From: Xiphydria camelus
Lineage: Eukaryota; Arthropoda; Insecta; Hymenoptera; Xiphydriidae
Assembly (NCBI GenBank): GCA_963678675.1
Contig: OY783191.1
Span: forward strand, 14,599,096 to 14,663,095
Direction: 5' to 3'
Length of the DNA: 64,000 bases
A program made the translations under genes and the position numbers. Shown here piece after piece: positions 21,086-31,945 of the stretch (position 1 is the stretch's first letter; each line of letters starts with the position of its first letter). A model generated the notes under the pieces. That model searched no databases. It saw only the letters and a list, made by a program, of their open reading frames with translations, and had not been told where the DNA came from.

Positions 21086-21460
21086 TTCAAGCATGATTAA
21101 ACTGTGACATAATTTTTACAAGATGATTGGTATGGTGCAACAAGTTAAAAAAATTAATGAAAATAAAACCAATTATTTTTTGCTATATTAACAAATTCAT
21201 GTCTTTTGGTAAAATATGTCGTTTATCCCAATTTCTTTGCACTCCAATTACACAATACAAACGTAAATTCGAATTTGTTATTATATTTTATTATAATTAG
21301 AATTTTTATGCTAATAGTCTTTAATAATACCTTAACAATTTGAATAGAAATAATTACTTTACAAAAATAATAGTATTTATTTACAATTACTTATTACTAA
21401 CGAGAATACAATTTACTACATGTAATATATGTAGGTACATATAAATCAAAATTAAATCAA
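21085..21460. repeat. Long-range terminal repeat D, left copy
   Basis: The block starting ATTCAAGCATGATTAAACTG is the reverse complement of 37375-37770 over nearly 390 bp, with small indels. Between them lies a - strand DDE_Tnp_4-type gene in pieces. The simplest reading is that these are the terminal repeats of that 16.7-kb (insertion-swollen) element. Two unrelated MITE copies in opposite orientation are the alternative. Confidence 0.6.
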
Positions 21461-21470
21461 ATTAAAGATA

Positions 21471-22238
21471 GAGGAGAGGGTGCAAAAATGGAATATGCTT
21501 GTAATATGGAATACCTCCGTTTTGACTAAACCAAATGCCGCCTTCTGTCGAAAAACGGCTAAATTTGTGAATGTTTGCGACCTTTATTGGAGGTGATCTG
21601 CCGCGCGCCGTTTTAGTATGGTTTCGGTTTACCATGTGTGTACATGTGAATTTCGCATACTGATAATTTTAACACGTAAGTGAATATGCAAGCATAATTT
21701 TTTTATTTGTATGTTTTCATTTAAATATTTGTTACGATGCCACTGTATATAAACTAAAGTTTAAGATGACGTTGTATTTGTTTAGTTTTTTGTTATGATA
21801 GGCTAAATCTAACTTCAAATATTGATGACATAGGTTGTCGGTAATATGGAATACTAGTCAAAGTACAAAGTACTCATCAGAGGGAAGAATTATGGGTCCA
21901 ATGTTTAATGTGCTTAATGTGGGCTCATAATGAGTGTGCAGGCACCGATAAAGACGAGTATATTTGTGACTGGTGCAAGTAAACCATAAGTTACTTCATT
22001 ATTTCTGAGATATTTAAAGTATTCCATATTTGCACCACCTTTTCTTAGGTGGGCATTTTTAGTTTTTCATTCAAACTTTTTTTTTGTGAAAATGTTTTAG
22101 ATAATTATACATTTGCTTTTACATTTTGGTGTCTAATTGTCTAAAGTACCTTTTCTCTAAATTTGGCTTAATTATATTCATTAACAAAAAAAATTGTATC
22201 CCAAACAAAATGGTATTCCATATTTGCACCTTCTTCTC
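21471..22238. mobile_element. TA-flanked pogo-type deletion element
   Basis: TIRs GAG(G/A)AG(A/G)(G/A)GGTGCAAA-ATGGAATA are found at both ends, flanked by TA (21469-21470, 22239-22240). The internal word GTAATATGGAATA repeats near the left end and before the coding remnant. The only coding sequence left is a zinc-finger tail (21878-21982). Size 768 bp, so non-autonomous. Confidence 0.75.
21878..21982 (+). pseudogene. PHD-like zinc finger tail of a pogo transposase
   Basis: The 34 codons before the stop read WVQCLMCLMWAHNECAGTD, then YICDWCK and stop. The C-x2-C...H-x2-C...C-x2-C pattern, with Trp before the His, is the half-PHD finger that often ends insect Tigger/jerky-like transposases. 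All upstream domains are missing. It lies within an element with matching TIRs, which supports the link. Confidence 0.65.
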
Positions 22239-22552
22239 TATTATTTTATGAACTGACAAAGAAATTTCGTTTTAATCTAGAAAATAGAGTTTCAATATTA
22301 TGTACCTCATAGTCCACATTGCCAAATTTCTAGTAATATAGGTTTTGTTTAGATTGTATCCTGTAGACTACAGTACCAAATTCCTGCAGAAAATTAAAAC
22401 TAAATCCAAATATACGTAGTAAATATTGTTTTTGTTTATTACTTCTTTTAGGCTTTTAAACAATATTTATCAAGAAAGGACAAAATACTAGCTCTCTCTT
22501 ACCTCCTGCTAATGGAGGTTCAGATGAAGAAATATCTAGCGATGACGAATCT

Positions 22553-22895
22553 TATAGATTTATGTGCGCTAAAAACGAATCTGACTCTCAAATTTGCGTA
22601 TCACACGTCAGGATTTTGAAATCAGGTGCGTGGTGCGGTGGACCTACATGATCGACTTGTCGTACTGAAATTTGCGTTTAAGAACAATCAAGTAATGTAT
22701 TGAAAAGTTCAAAAACGACACTTTCAAATGCTGTAAGTGCAATAAAGAAACATTGTTTAGTTTCATTGTAATATACCCGTGAATATGGCCAAAATCACCC
22801 GTTTTCGTATATTTAACCTCAAGTATTTCAAAATCCTGACGTGATACGCAAATTTGAGAGTCAGATTCGTTTTTAGCGCACATAAATCTATAAGA
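22553..22895. repeat. Short inverted repeat, 70-bp arms
   Basis: The segment 22553-22620 (around TATGTGCGCTAAAAACGAAT) is repeated as a reverse complement at 22820-22895, with a spacer between. The right arm lies in the open frame 22644-23370. Confidence 0.65.
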
Positions 22896-23370
22896 ATCAC
22901 CTGGTCTGGTTCGTGTGACAAAATCACTGTTGTCCAGTGATATTTTCGTGCATCTTTGGTGATGTATCTCATGGGATACAATTAATAAATTTATTCCTAT
23001 CGGTTTAAATTTTAATTTGTTATCATAAATGTGTTTAGTAAGCCCCAATAGATTAAAAAAAAACATAATTATCCCACTAAAAGATGTTTTATTAACATCT
23101 GCCCAATTAAGGGTTGTTAAAATGCTTGAATTGTTTTTAAAATAATGAATATTAATCGTATTCTTATTATGTATCATCTCTGCTAAACAGGAAATTGCTT
23201 GAGAATATTGATAAGTACCCGTAAACAATATTTTCAAGTTTCTTTTAGTCATTTCGGGAAAATCTAACAAATTAGATAAGGTTATTTGATGCAATGGTAC
23301 TTTTCTGCGCTTCCAACTATCTTTCTCGGCTTGAATACTAAGAGTATCGTTTAAATTACGTCTCGATTTT
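22644..23370 (-). pseudogene. C-terminal part of a DDE_Tnp_4-type transposase gene
   Basis: This open frame continues the transposase fragment at 26326-26886 once the element at 23375-26321 is removed. The joined frame reads through EEILEY and IKSRRNLND. It then gives PLHQITLSNLLDFPEMTKRN, LKILFTGTYQYSQAISCLAE and a long hydrophilic tail to 22644. The phrase L-x-GTYQ-x-x-QA-x-x-Y/C-LAE is one I associate with the C-terminal, SWIM-containing region of a multi-zinc-finger transposon family in arthropods and Hydra. No CxCxnCxH SWIM core is visible here, so it may be missing or degenerate. The frame is open for about 240 codons, but the gene as a whole is dead. Confidence 0.6.
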
Positions 23371-24130
23371 ATATGGGGCATTCCATGCCAAATCAACGAG
23401 TTTTTGACCCGACCCTCTTCGATTTCGCTCATTTTTTGATATGTTTTAGTACATATTAAAAGCAACTTGCACGCCAATTTTTAGCCTTTTAATCCAAACC
23501 GTTATTGAGTAATCGATTTTTTACATTTTTAAGCAAAAATTTTCAATTAACGATAGACTAGTAATAAATATCGATATCTATAAAAAGTAGGGTATCATTT
23601 TATTCGTTTTTGAATGTTTTATGAAAATAAATAAAAGAAAATTATTCGAAGTAATTACTTAGTTATTAACGTTTAAAGATTAAAATCGATATTTTCAAAA
23701 AGTCTCACCCCTTCGATTTTTTTTACATTTCCCCAAAATTCTACTCCATATTATTTAACTTTTAAGCCGCAGTTTGAGATGTGATCACAATTTTTTCTAT
23801 TTTTTATCGAATATTGAAGATTTAATTTTAAAAAAATTGAATTATCTATAATTTCACTCTCTTAACTAAATATCGTCCAAGAACATTAAAAACATTTTTA
23901 TTGAAAGCGATCAAATTATTTTAATCAATTTCAAATATGTTATTTAGTTATATTATTTTACACTTCATATAATCTTTATTATTATTATTTTTTCTCGCTT
24001 AACGATTGCTTTTTATATTTTGTTATTGTACTGTGATGTGTAAACTCGTCTGCAAGGGAAAACGGCTTTATTTCCACAATAGGATTTAGTAAAGGCGTAA
24101 TTTTATGGATTTCTGTGTCGCTAGTATCGG

Positions 24131-24388
24131 TTATGCATTTCTGAAGCGATCTTCCCATTTTTCTTTCATTGCACTATATTCTTGAATTTTTGAGAACCGG
24201 ATATTTATATTTAGTAAATTTTTCGACGACCACTCGAACAATTGTATCGGTGTTAATATTTGTAGATGAGGTGGCAACTGCAGACTAACTCGTGCGGCCA
24301 TTCTTTTAACTGTTTTGCCTATTCCATCACAAGGTCCTTTGACGTGTGCCGTTGCAAAAAATGCTACTCCGCATTCATTCCATAGTCT
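24131..24388 (-). pseudogene. Transposon protein C-terminal exon (FFATAHVKGPCDGIG)
   Basis: The - strand reads LWNECGVAFFATAHVKGPCD, GIGKTVKRMAARVSLQLPPH and QILTPIQLFEWSSKNL before a stop at 24131. The signature FFAT-x-H-x-KGPCDGIGGTVKR-x-A belongs to an uncharacterised protein family repeated in many arthropods and Hydra. An AAG before the first codon is compatible with a splice acceptor. Only this last exon is seen. The last ~20 codons are duplicated in the opposite palindrome arm (25553-25610), so the rearrangement cut inside the gene. Function unknown; presumably encoded by the element that carries it. Confidence 0.6.
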
Positions 24389-24732
24389 TCTTTATAATAA
24401 AATAAATTAATGAAATGCTTATAATTCTTATATTGTTGAGGTGCACCATACAAAAAGAAAAAAATTGTGTGAACTTCAGATGACAGAGATTTAATAAAAT
24501 TGGTAATAACCCCAGAGTAAACATGAACAGCAATAGAGCATCATGATTTAAGCGCAATCAGAAATAATAACCATACTTTGATGAGTAAGAGAGTTCATTA
24601 TCTATATTATAATAAATAACTACAATGTATACCGTTACTTGATCGTTATTCCAGTGGAATCCTGGTGCAATTTTCAGCAACAACGAAAAATTTACCAAAT
24701 ATAAATATCCGGTTCTCAAAAATTCAAAAATA

Positions 24733-25547
24733 CCGCATGTCCTATGGCCAACCGCGCAGGTGAGCTGCGACCTGAATTCTTGACTTCGGCAGTATTTATG
24801 GTACAGTTAGAGTGGGCTTCAGACGAGTGCGCTGCATAAGAACGAAAAGTGTCGACTGCTCCTCTAATAGCTGTCAATTCGGGAGATCGAAGCGTTTCGT
24901 GTAACCTTAAAATCGTAAAGTTTTGAATTAGTAGTGAATAATTTGTAGAAAAGTGATGAGAAATAATCATAAATAATCTTCCGAATTGTGACAGCCATCG
25001 GGAAATCAGACAACGCTTTTCGCTCTTACGCTGCGTTCTTACGAAAAGTATGAAACGTCTGATCTCCCGATGGCTATCAATTCGGGAGATCGAAGTCTAA
25101 GCTCGAAATCGTGAATCTTTGAATAAATGGTAAGTAATGTTCAGAAGTGAGAGTTAACAATCATTCGGGTTTTTTCGATGTCCAACCGAATTACACGCCT
25201 CATGCCTATTTGTTTCAGAAATTATTTCTGTGCTAGCACCGCGCGTGTCTAGGAAGTAGTTTTATGAAGTGGCGTGAGCGATACCTAAGGTGTCAATTCG
25301 GAAGATTATTTATGATTATTTCTCATCACTTCTACAAATGATTCACTACTAATTCAAAACTTTACGATTTTGAGGTTACACGAAACGCTTCGATCTCCCA
25401 AATTGACAGCTATTAGAAGAGCAGTCGACACTTTTCGTTCTTATGCAGCGCACTCGTCTGAAGCCCACTCTGACTATACCATACATACTGCCGAAGTCAA
25501 GAATTCAGGTCGTAGCTCACCTGCGCGGTTGGCCATAGGACATGCGG
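24733..25547. mobile_element. Foldback element, CCGCATGTCC family, copy 2
   Basis: CCGCATGTCCTATGGCCAAC at the left is mirrored by the same word at the right, and TA flanks both ends (24731-24732, 25548-25549). The arms hold the modules GACTTCGGCAGTA and GGGAGATCGAAGC. Related to 301-1973. Non-coding; the ORFs at 24716-24970 and 25370-25552 are mirror images of each other. Confidence 0.8.
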
Positions 25548-26325
25548 TATAGTGCAATGAAAGAAACATTGGAAGATCGCTTCAGAAATGGAAAACCGAC
25601 ATCAGCGACACAGAAAATACATAAATTACACCTTTACTAAATCCTTTTGTGGAAGTAAAGCCGTTTTCCCTTTCAGACAAGTTTACACATCACAGTACAA
25701 TTAAAAAATATAAAAAGCAATCGTTAGGTGAGAAAAATAATAATAATAAAGATTATATGAAGTGTAAAATAATATGACTAAATAAAATGTTTAATTGATT
25801 AAGATAATTTGATCGCTTTCAATCAAATTGTTTTTAATGTTTTTGGACGATATTTAGGCAAGAGAGTGAAATTATAGATAATTCAATTTTTAAAAAAATT
25901 TTTACTTTTCAATATTCGATTAAAAATAGAAAAAATTGTGATCACATCTCAAACTGCGGCTTAAAATTTGCGTAATATGGAGTAGAATTTTGGGAAAATG
26001 TCGATTTTAATCTTTAAACGTTAATAACTAAGTGATAATTACCTCGAAAAATTTTCTTTTATTCATTTTCTAAAACTACATTCAAAGACGAAAAAAATGG
26101 TACCCTACTTTTTATAGATATCGATATTTATTACTAGTCTATCATTAATTGAAAATTTTTGTTTAAAAATTAAAAAAAATTGATTACTCAATAACGGTTT
26201 GGAATAAAAGGCTGAACATTGGTGTGCAAGTTGCTTTTAATACGTACTAAAACATATCAAAAAATGAGCGAAATCGAAGAGGGTCGGGTCAAAAACTCGT
26301 TGATTTGGCATGGAATGCCCCATAT

Positions 26326-26886
26326 ACTCCAGGATTTCTTCAGATAATTCAACGTCGCTATTTAAACGTTTACCAAATTGATTATGTAAAAAACAAGCCG
26401 TCTTGCAAATTAAACTGGTTTTTGGAAGTATTTTATCGTCAAGTTTTTTATATAAAAGTTGAACTTTTGTTTGATCATCCCACGTATAGTTTCTACTGGT
26501 CACCGAACTGTAGTGACATATCGAGTGATTTGATTTTCACACGACAATTGAGCACGTTTTCATTTTAATGCAGGGATGTGTACTTCAAAACCTTGCTGTT
26601 CTAAATATTCTATAATATCCCGAAAGCCTCTATCAAGGACCAATTTATCTCCTCTACGAAGCAAGTTTCTCAATTCCGGTGAACAATTTAAAATATCACG
26701 CAGAACCTTTGCATCACTAACATTTGCTGAATAAGGACCTAACATATCGACAATATAACCATTTATCGTACAAATTGGTGCCTGCCTCAATTTCCCACAT
26801 GTGGACATAAGACAAGAACACTGCAATCCCGGGTCGAGTTTTTTTGACCTGGGAAGTCCTTGTAACGATAAAATTCTCCCATTCAC
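26326..26886 (-). pseudogene. DDE_Tnp_4-type transposase core, decayed
   Basis: The - strand reads RQAPICTINGYIVDMLGPYS, ANVSDAKVLRDIL, LVLDRGFRDIIEYLEQQGFE and VHIPALK. The same frame goes on through two TGA codons, at positions where the family has Gly and Trp, to RYVTTVR and PVETIRGMIKQKF, carrying the catalytic Glu of the VE motif. After a frameshift it reads CKTACFLHNQFGKRLNSDVE LSEEILEY up to the ATAT insertion site. Asp of LVLDRGF and Glu of PVE are the second and third acidic residues. It is inactive. Upstream exons of the same family are at 34850-35559, which suggests one gene stretched by insertions. Confidence 0.7.
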
Positions 26887-29536
26887 ATTGAAAGCCTGAT
26901 ATGTCCTCTAAGATCCTAGTTATGGTCCTAATCAGAGGTTCGTGGGTTTAAAACGGACAAATGTAAGACCTAGGAAAACCTAGTTTGACCTGCCCCGGGT
27001 TGACTTTTTTTACCTAGGAAGTCCTGGGAAGTCCTTATAACGATACAATTTTGCAGCCCCTATTCTAAATGTTCCATGTGATAATCGTTTATTTTTATAT
27101 ATAGACAAGATCGCGTTCAAAAATTGTCTGTGGTGAACGAAAAGTGAGTTCGCCATTTCGACCCGGAGTCGGCCTGTGGACTCGTCAGTAAGGATAGGCC
27201 GACTCCTGCCTTAGATGCTCTGTGGTCCTCTTAGGTATATAGTACTGCACCGCCGTTTTACTACCGAGAGCCGAGAGCCGGGGGCCAGGAGCCGCGAGCC
27301 GAGGGCCGAGAGGGTGGGCGCCATCTGGCGTCAGGCCGCCACAGTGTGACGGGTCGCCACAGAGCTATTAGTCGGAGAGCCAGAGCCAAAAAAGGTCTCT
27401 GAATTTAATAAGCCCAGTTTTTTTATAGTTTATTACAGTGGTTGTGTAGACAAACATACTGCGGTCAGTCAAGCGAAAGCTGGGGCATATGTCTCAGGGA
27501 CGCTATCAAAGTTGTCGTTCCTGCCGGGGTAATAATTTGAATGTAATAAGGTTGAAAATCGGTATACAACTTGTATATTGCATATAAATAAAGGTTACGA
27601 AGTCAGTCAGCTGAATGTGGGGGCGGAGCTGGTCAGTCAGCAAAAAAAGAAATGTAAATTTCGCGCGCGCTCGGCGTTGCAGGCGATTTCAAATCAGAGT
27701 ATAGGAAAGAGCGCAGGTATACTCGTAGGGGGGGTAAGAGACAATAGCTCGGGGTCTGTTCCGTCGCACCGAGCGTACATAGGTCGTAAATATCACGGAC
27801 AATTCGTTAACAGCCATCTCCCGCAGTGCCCGCTTTGACCGGTACCGTCATAAAAGTGATCCGAGCCGGCTAAAGGAGAGGAGTGTCCGATGCCGCCGAT
27901 GAACAATTGGGGAATTTTGATACTTAGTTTTTCCATTTCGCCAGCGTCATCGACATCCCTCCTCTGGCCGATCAGGGCGCGTCGCGTCACGTTAGCCCAC
28001 GCTATCCCCTCCATTGGGCTACGATACGAATATATAAATTATTATTTAACGAACTAGATTCAATAGGCTATTAATTAATTATAATATAATAATATTGAAA
28101 ATGTATTATATATGTACAGAATAGGCATTACAAATAATATTTTAATAACTCATTCATTATCAAATTCTGCCTCCGAATCATCAAATTCGTTGATTTCGCT
28201 TAAACGTCAACAACGCAACTTCTTACTTCAATAGGTGTTCAAGTCATATCGATAATAAGTACGAAATAAACTATTTTGAGCATGCACAAAATGTTTATAT
28301 TGAATTGTATCTTACCTTAACTCTTGTCTATACTTTTTACTTAAAGCCGTAAACTTTCTGTAGCAAACTACATGGTAGCATTCAATTTGTCCTGGATTCG
28401 ACGGCAAAGATATATTGTCATACGTTAAATTATATTTTGCACGAATTCGTAAAATTGCTTTACAATTTGTTAAAGTCTTCTCTGTAAATGATATTAATAG
28501 CTGATGCTTCTTGAGGCAGAATACACAAATTTTGTTCATTTCGAAACGAAACACATGCGTCACTCACTACGGTTTAACCATTGTTCAATACAACACGAAT
28601 TGAGACACGACACTTGATGGTTGATAGTACATTGAAGGACACGCTTTTAGCCCCGATTTATATATTCGCATCGTAGCCCAATGGAAGGGATAGCGTGGGC
28701 TAACGTGACGCGACGCGACGCACCCTGATCGGCCAGGGGAAGGATGTCGATGACGCTGGCGAAATGGAAAAACTAAGTATCAAAATTCCCCAATTGTTCA
28801 TCGTCTGCATCGGACACTCCTCTCCTTTAGCCGGCTCGGATCACTTTTATGACGGTACCGGTCAAAGCGGGTACTGCGGGAGATGGCTGTTAACGAATTG
28901 TCCGTGATATTTACGACCTATGTGTACGCTCGGTGCGACGGAACAGACCCCGAGCTATTGTCTCTTACCCCCCCTACGAGTATACCTGCGCTCTTTTCTA
29001 TACTCTGATTTGAAATCGCCTGCAACGCCGAGCGCGCGCGAAATTAACATTTCTTTTTTTGCTGACTGACCAGCTCCGCCCCCACAATCAGCTGACTGAC
29101 TTCGTAACCTTTATTTATATGCAATATACAAGTTGTATACCGATTTTCAACCTTATTAAATTCAAATTATTACCCCGGCAGGAACGACAACTTTGATAGC
29201 GTCCCTGAGACATATGCCCCAGCTTTCGCTTGACTGACCGTAGTATGTTTGTCTACACAACCACTGTAATAAACTATAAAAAACTGGGCTTATTAAATTC
29301 AGAGACCTTTTTTGGCTCTGGCTCTTGGACTATATAGATGAACGAGGAGACACAACACGTATTAGGACTTTACAGGTCTCCTTAGACTTCACCAGGTTTA
29401 CTCAATTTTAAACAGATCTTAATAGGCTACTTTAGGTTTTGCCAGGACTTCCCAGGTCAAAAACTCGACCTGGGAGATCTCACTAGGCTACTTTAGGTTT
29501 CGCCAGAATTTCCCAGGTCAAAAAACTCGCCCCGGG
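26828..29536. mobile_element. Palindromic element, TIR CCCGGG(T/G)CGAG
   Basis: The left end CCCGGGTCGAGTTTTTTTGA mirrors the right end at 29536, flanked by AT on both sides. Inside is a nearly perfect palindrome with arms of about 670 bp (27375-28035 and 28655-29330), GC-rich for this window and rich in CpG (CGCGCGCGCTCGG). Subterminal copies of ACCTGGGAAGTCCT occur in both ends. The loop carries one spliced exon (28316-28563). Confidence 0.75.
28316..28563 (-). CDS. First exon of a zinc-knuckle transposon protein
   Basis: The exon encodes MNKICVFCLKKHQLLISF, TEKTLTNCKAILRIRAKYNL, then IECYHVVCYRKFTALSKKYR and ends at AAG followed by a good donor, GTAAGA. The pattern C-x2-C...C...YH-x3-CY-x-KFTAL matches the N-terminal zinc domain of a repeated, uncharacterised arthropod protein family. 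Translation can begin at 28563 or at the internal Met (28539). The exon lies in the unpaired loop of a long CpG-rich palindrome, so its promoter should lie in the right arm. No downstream exon was identified in the left arm, so the gene may be only a fragment. Confidence 0.55.
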
Positions 29537-29599
29537 ATGTTACTTATTGACCATGACAGAGATAAGGAAATTCAATGAGAATTTTTACAAGAAATCCAA

Positions 29600-30758
29600 A
29601 ACCTATCAAGACGTGTTTATGTGGAAGCATTGTTTCACCAAAAAAAATGCAAGGTATCAAAATTTAAAAAAATGTTAAAAATAAACCCAATCAATCACTG
29701 TCAATTACACCATTAAAACTTTAAAAGGAGCGCTTCCTGTGTGCAAAAAGACATTTCTGGCAATACTGGGTGTTGGAAAGAAACCGACTTCAGAGAATAT
29801 TGAAGGAATACCACGAAACCGGATTTTTGTCAGCAGAAAAAGAGGTGGTGATAGAGTTTCCAAAAAAAAAAATTAGTAAGCGACAGGCGATAAAGAATTT
29901 CATCGAATCCTTAACTTGCTGTGAAACACATTATGCAAGGAATAAAACAATTATTAGACGATATTTACCCTGTGAGTTGAATATAGTCAAATTGTGGAAG
30001 ATGTACAATTCTCGGGTTGAAGAATGCCTCAAAGTTAAGCAATGTTTTTTCAGAAATACTTTTGTAAAAGAATACAATATTGGGTTTGGATCTTCAAAGG
30101 TGGATGTGTATTCACAATGCCTACGATTTTTAGACAAAAAAATGAAAAATATTACAGACCCACAAGAAAAAATAAGGGTAATGACCGAACAGCGTGCCCA
30201 CAAATTGCAGAGTAAAGCGTGTTTTATGACAAACTAACAGAAAATAATTCCAGAATTGCAATATTTTCCTTTGACTGTCAAAAAAATTTACCATTGCCCA
30301 AGATTTCAGATGTATCTTGTTACTTTAGCATGCAGGTAAACCTCTACAATTTCACATTGGTAGCAGGGCATTCAAAATCCAAACTCAATCCTGAAACTGT
30401 AACATCATTTATATGGACAGAGTGTGACCGTCAAAGAAGCTTAAATGAGATAGTTTCCGCAGTTTTCTACTCATTACAGAATTTCAATTTTGATGAAGAG
30501 ATAGAGGTAGTACGTTTGGTAGCTTCTTTAACTGGAAAGGTGAGGTGGAAAAAATTCTTAAGAGCCCTATCTCTTGTTATTTCCGTTTTCAACCAAGTAA
30601 AAGAATAGTTTTTTCAAAAGCCACTAGTGGATCTGTTCTTGTCAAAGTTGAATTGTTTTATTCGAATGATGTTGCCATTGCAAAAGGCATCTGTAAGAGG
30701 AGCAAGCAGATTGCTCAAATTAATTTACAACAGATGAGTGTGGGTAGAAGTCAGAAAT
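29600..30758 (+). pseudogene. DUF7869-type transposon gene with internal deletion
   Basis: From about 29730 the + strand reads LPVCKKTFLAILGVGKKRLQ, RILKEYHETGFL, ISKRQAIKNFIESL, CETHYARNKTIIRRYLPCEL, KVKQCFFRNTFVKEYNIGFG and RVMTEQRAHKLQSKA, then in another frame IAIFSFDCQKNLPLPKISD and VNLYNFTLVAGHSKSKLNPE. The D of FSFDCQ is the first conserved acidic residue. After VVRLVA the text jumps, with loss of roughly 100 residues including the GGQNKN and GHS-x-x-x-x-D motifs, to CYFRFQPSKRIVFSKATSGS. Frameshifts near 29870, 30220 and 30560 confirm it is dead. DUF7869 proteins have an RNase H-like, transposase-like arrangement; their superfamily is uncertain to me. Confidence 0.7.
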
Positions 30759-30949
30759 AGCTCCTGAGTAAAAGGGTACCAAACACGACATACCTGGTTT
30801 AAGTAAAGTTTAAAACTAAAAATTTCAGTCATAAATTTGTTTTAACTCTGTAAGGCGTTTCTAACATCAATAACTATTATTTAAATATTTTCAAAGGAAA
30901 ATAAATTAATACAAAATACGTCACGGGACGCACCTATTGCACGCGTCTA

Positions 30950-31110
30950 ACCTCGAAATCGTGAATTTGTGAATAATGGTGAGTCATTTCCATTATTCAC
31001 AAATTCACGATTTCGAGATTAGATCCTTCGATCTCCCGAACTGATACCGACTCTAACTACCGGTATAAATGACGAGTACCGACCAAGCCTGGCCGAAGGT
31101 AAATGTCAAG
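30950..31110. mobile_element. CCG-family fragment with CTAACCTCGAAATCG module
   Basis: TCGAAATCGTGAATTTGTGA, then ATAATGGTGAGTCATTT, is immediately followed by its own reverse complement and by CGATCTCCCGAACTGATACC. The stretch 31018-31115 is mirrored at 62755-62905 in the opposite orientation. It shares the GGGAGATCGAAG module with the foldbacks at 301, 5964 and 24733. Confidence 0.6.
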
Positions 31111-31177
31111 GTCCTGCATAAAGGCACACTTTGTAACGTATTTAATGCTGTTGACGGCCACTGTAGCACTGGATATG

Positions 31178-31410
31178 AGCCGTTGAAAGCCAGAATGGTC
31201 TAAGTCACATTTCATGTAAGCTGACATTATTTGACTGCAAAGTTAAGTACAATTTGAAAAATCTGTCTAGATGATACAAAACAGATATTTACGATTTAAA
31301 ATATCTATTTGTATCATCTAGACTGATTTTTCAAATTGTACTTAACTTTGCAGTCAAATAATCTCAGCTTACATTAAATGTGACTTAGACCATTCTGGCT
31401 TTCAACGGCT
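31178..31410. repeat. Hairpin with 100-bp arms
   Basis: Arms 31178-31275 and 31303-31410 pair across GTTAAGTACAATTTGAAAAA TC-like sequence with a 27-bp AT loop. It ends at CAGAATGGTC/GACCATTCTG. No coding sequence. Confidence 0.75.
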
Positions 31411-31515
31411 TTCTGTCGCGCCACCACTCAGGCATGCACGAGCCCTATTGGCAATCGACATTGGATGCTCGCCATTTGGTGACGGATCCCCCAATCATTA
31501 TTAAGACGCTATGTA

Positions 31516-31674
31516 CACCCAGGGACTCGGAATCATGCTTTCATTAACGAGAGTAGACGCCACCGTAGCTAATGAGGGCCTGAAAATTAATTGTTCATTG
31601 GTTAGTACGTTTAAAAATAACATTTAAAAAAAGTTACCAGCGACAGGTTCCGAGTCCCTGAGTGTACAAAGTAC
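31516..31674. mobile_element. TA-flanked MITE, TIR CAC(C/T)CAGGGACTCGGAA
   Basis: CACCCAGGGACTCGGAA at the left and its near mirror ending at 31674 are each flanked by TA (31514-31515, 31675-31676). The 159-bp body has no ORF. A degenerate half copy (CACCCGGGGACACGG) lies at about 53138. Tc1/mariner-type MITE by its target. Confidence 0.8.
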
Positions 31675-31780
31675 AGACAGCTGATCGTGTTTAGTGAATG
31701 AAATTTACGTGAGAATTTATAAAGTTTAAAGAATATAATGAGTGGTTTAAGCTTCGTACAACGAATAAAAAAAATATGTA

Positions 31781-31945
31781 AAGTCTTGTGTAGTTAGTTT
31801 CTGCGAAAGTAATTCGAAAAAACATTTATCCTTGTGTTTTCACGGTTTTCCAAAACCAAATGAACGCGTAGTATACATTGAAAACCTGTTTGGAAAATTA
31901 GAAGAAATAGATACATTGAAGGCATGGCAACGTGCTACAAAATGA
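31781..31945 (+). pseudogene. THAP-type zinc finger fragment
   Basis: The frame reads KSCVVSFCESNSKKHLSLCF, HGFPKPNERVVYIENLFGKL and LKAWQRATK then stop. The C-x4-C spacing followed by a hydrophobic HGFP block and a later W is the THAP DNA-binding domain, used by P-element and several other transposases. No convincing Met precedes it in frame and no later domain follows, so it is a remnant or an isolated exon. The - strand ORF just downstream (31952-32137, VIEGNRVLNANHI) may belong to another transposon protein but is too short to assign. Confidence 0.6.

Larger units (their letters stand above)
23375..26321. mobile_element. Foldback element, TIR GGGGCATTCCATGCC, ATAT TSD
   Basis: The ends read GGGGCATTCCATGCCAAATC and the exact reverse complement. 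The 4-bp flank ATAT is present on both sides (23371-23374 and 26322-26325). Removing the element and one ATAT restores an open frame in the host transposase gene, which proves the boundaries. Arms of about 800 bp (23375-24180 and 25553-26321) face each other. The arms include the final codons of the coding remnant at 24131-24388. A CCGCATGTCC element is nested in the centre (24733-25547). Confidence 0.85.
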
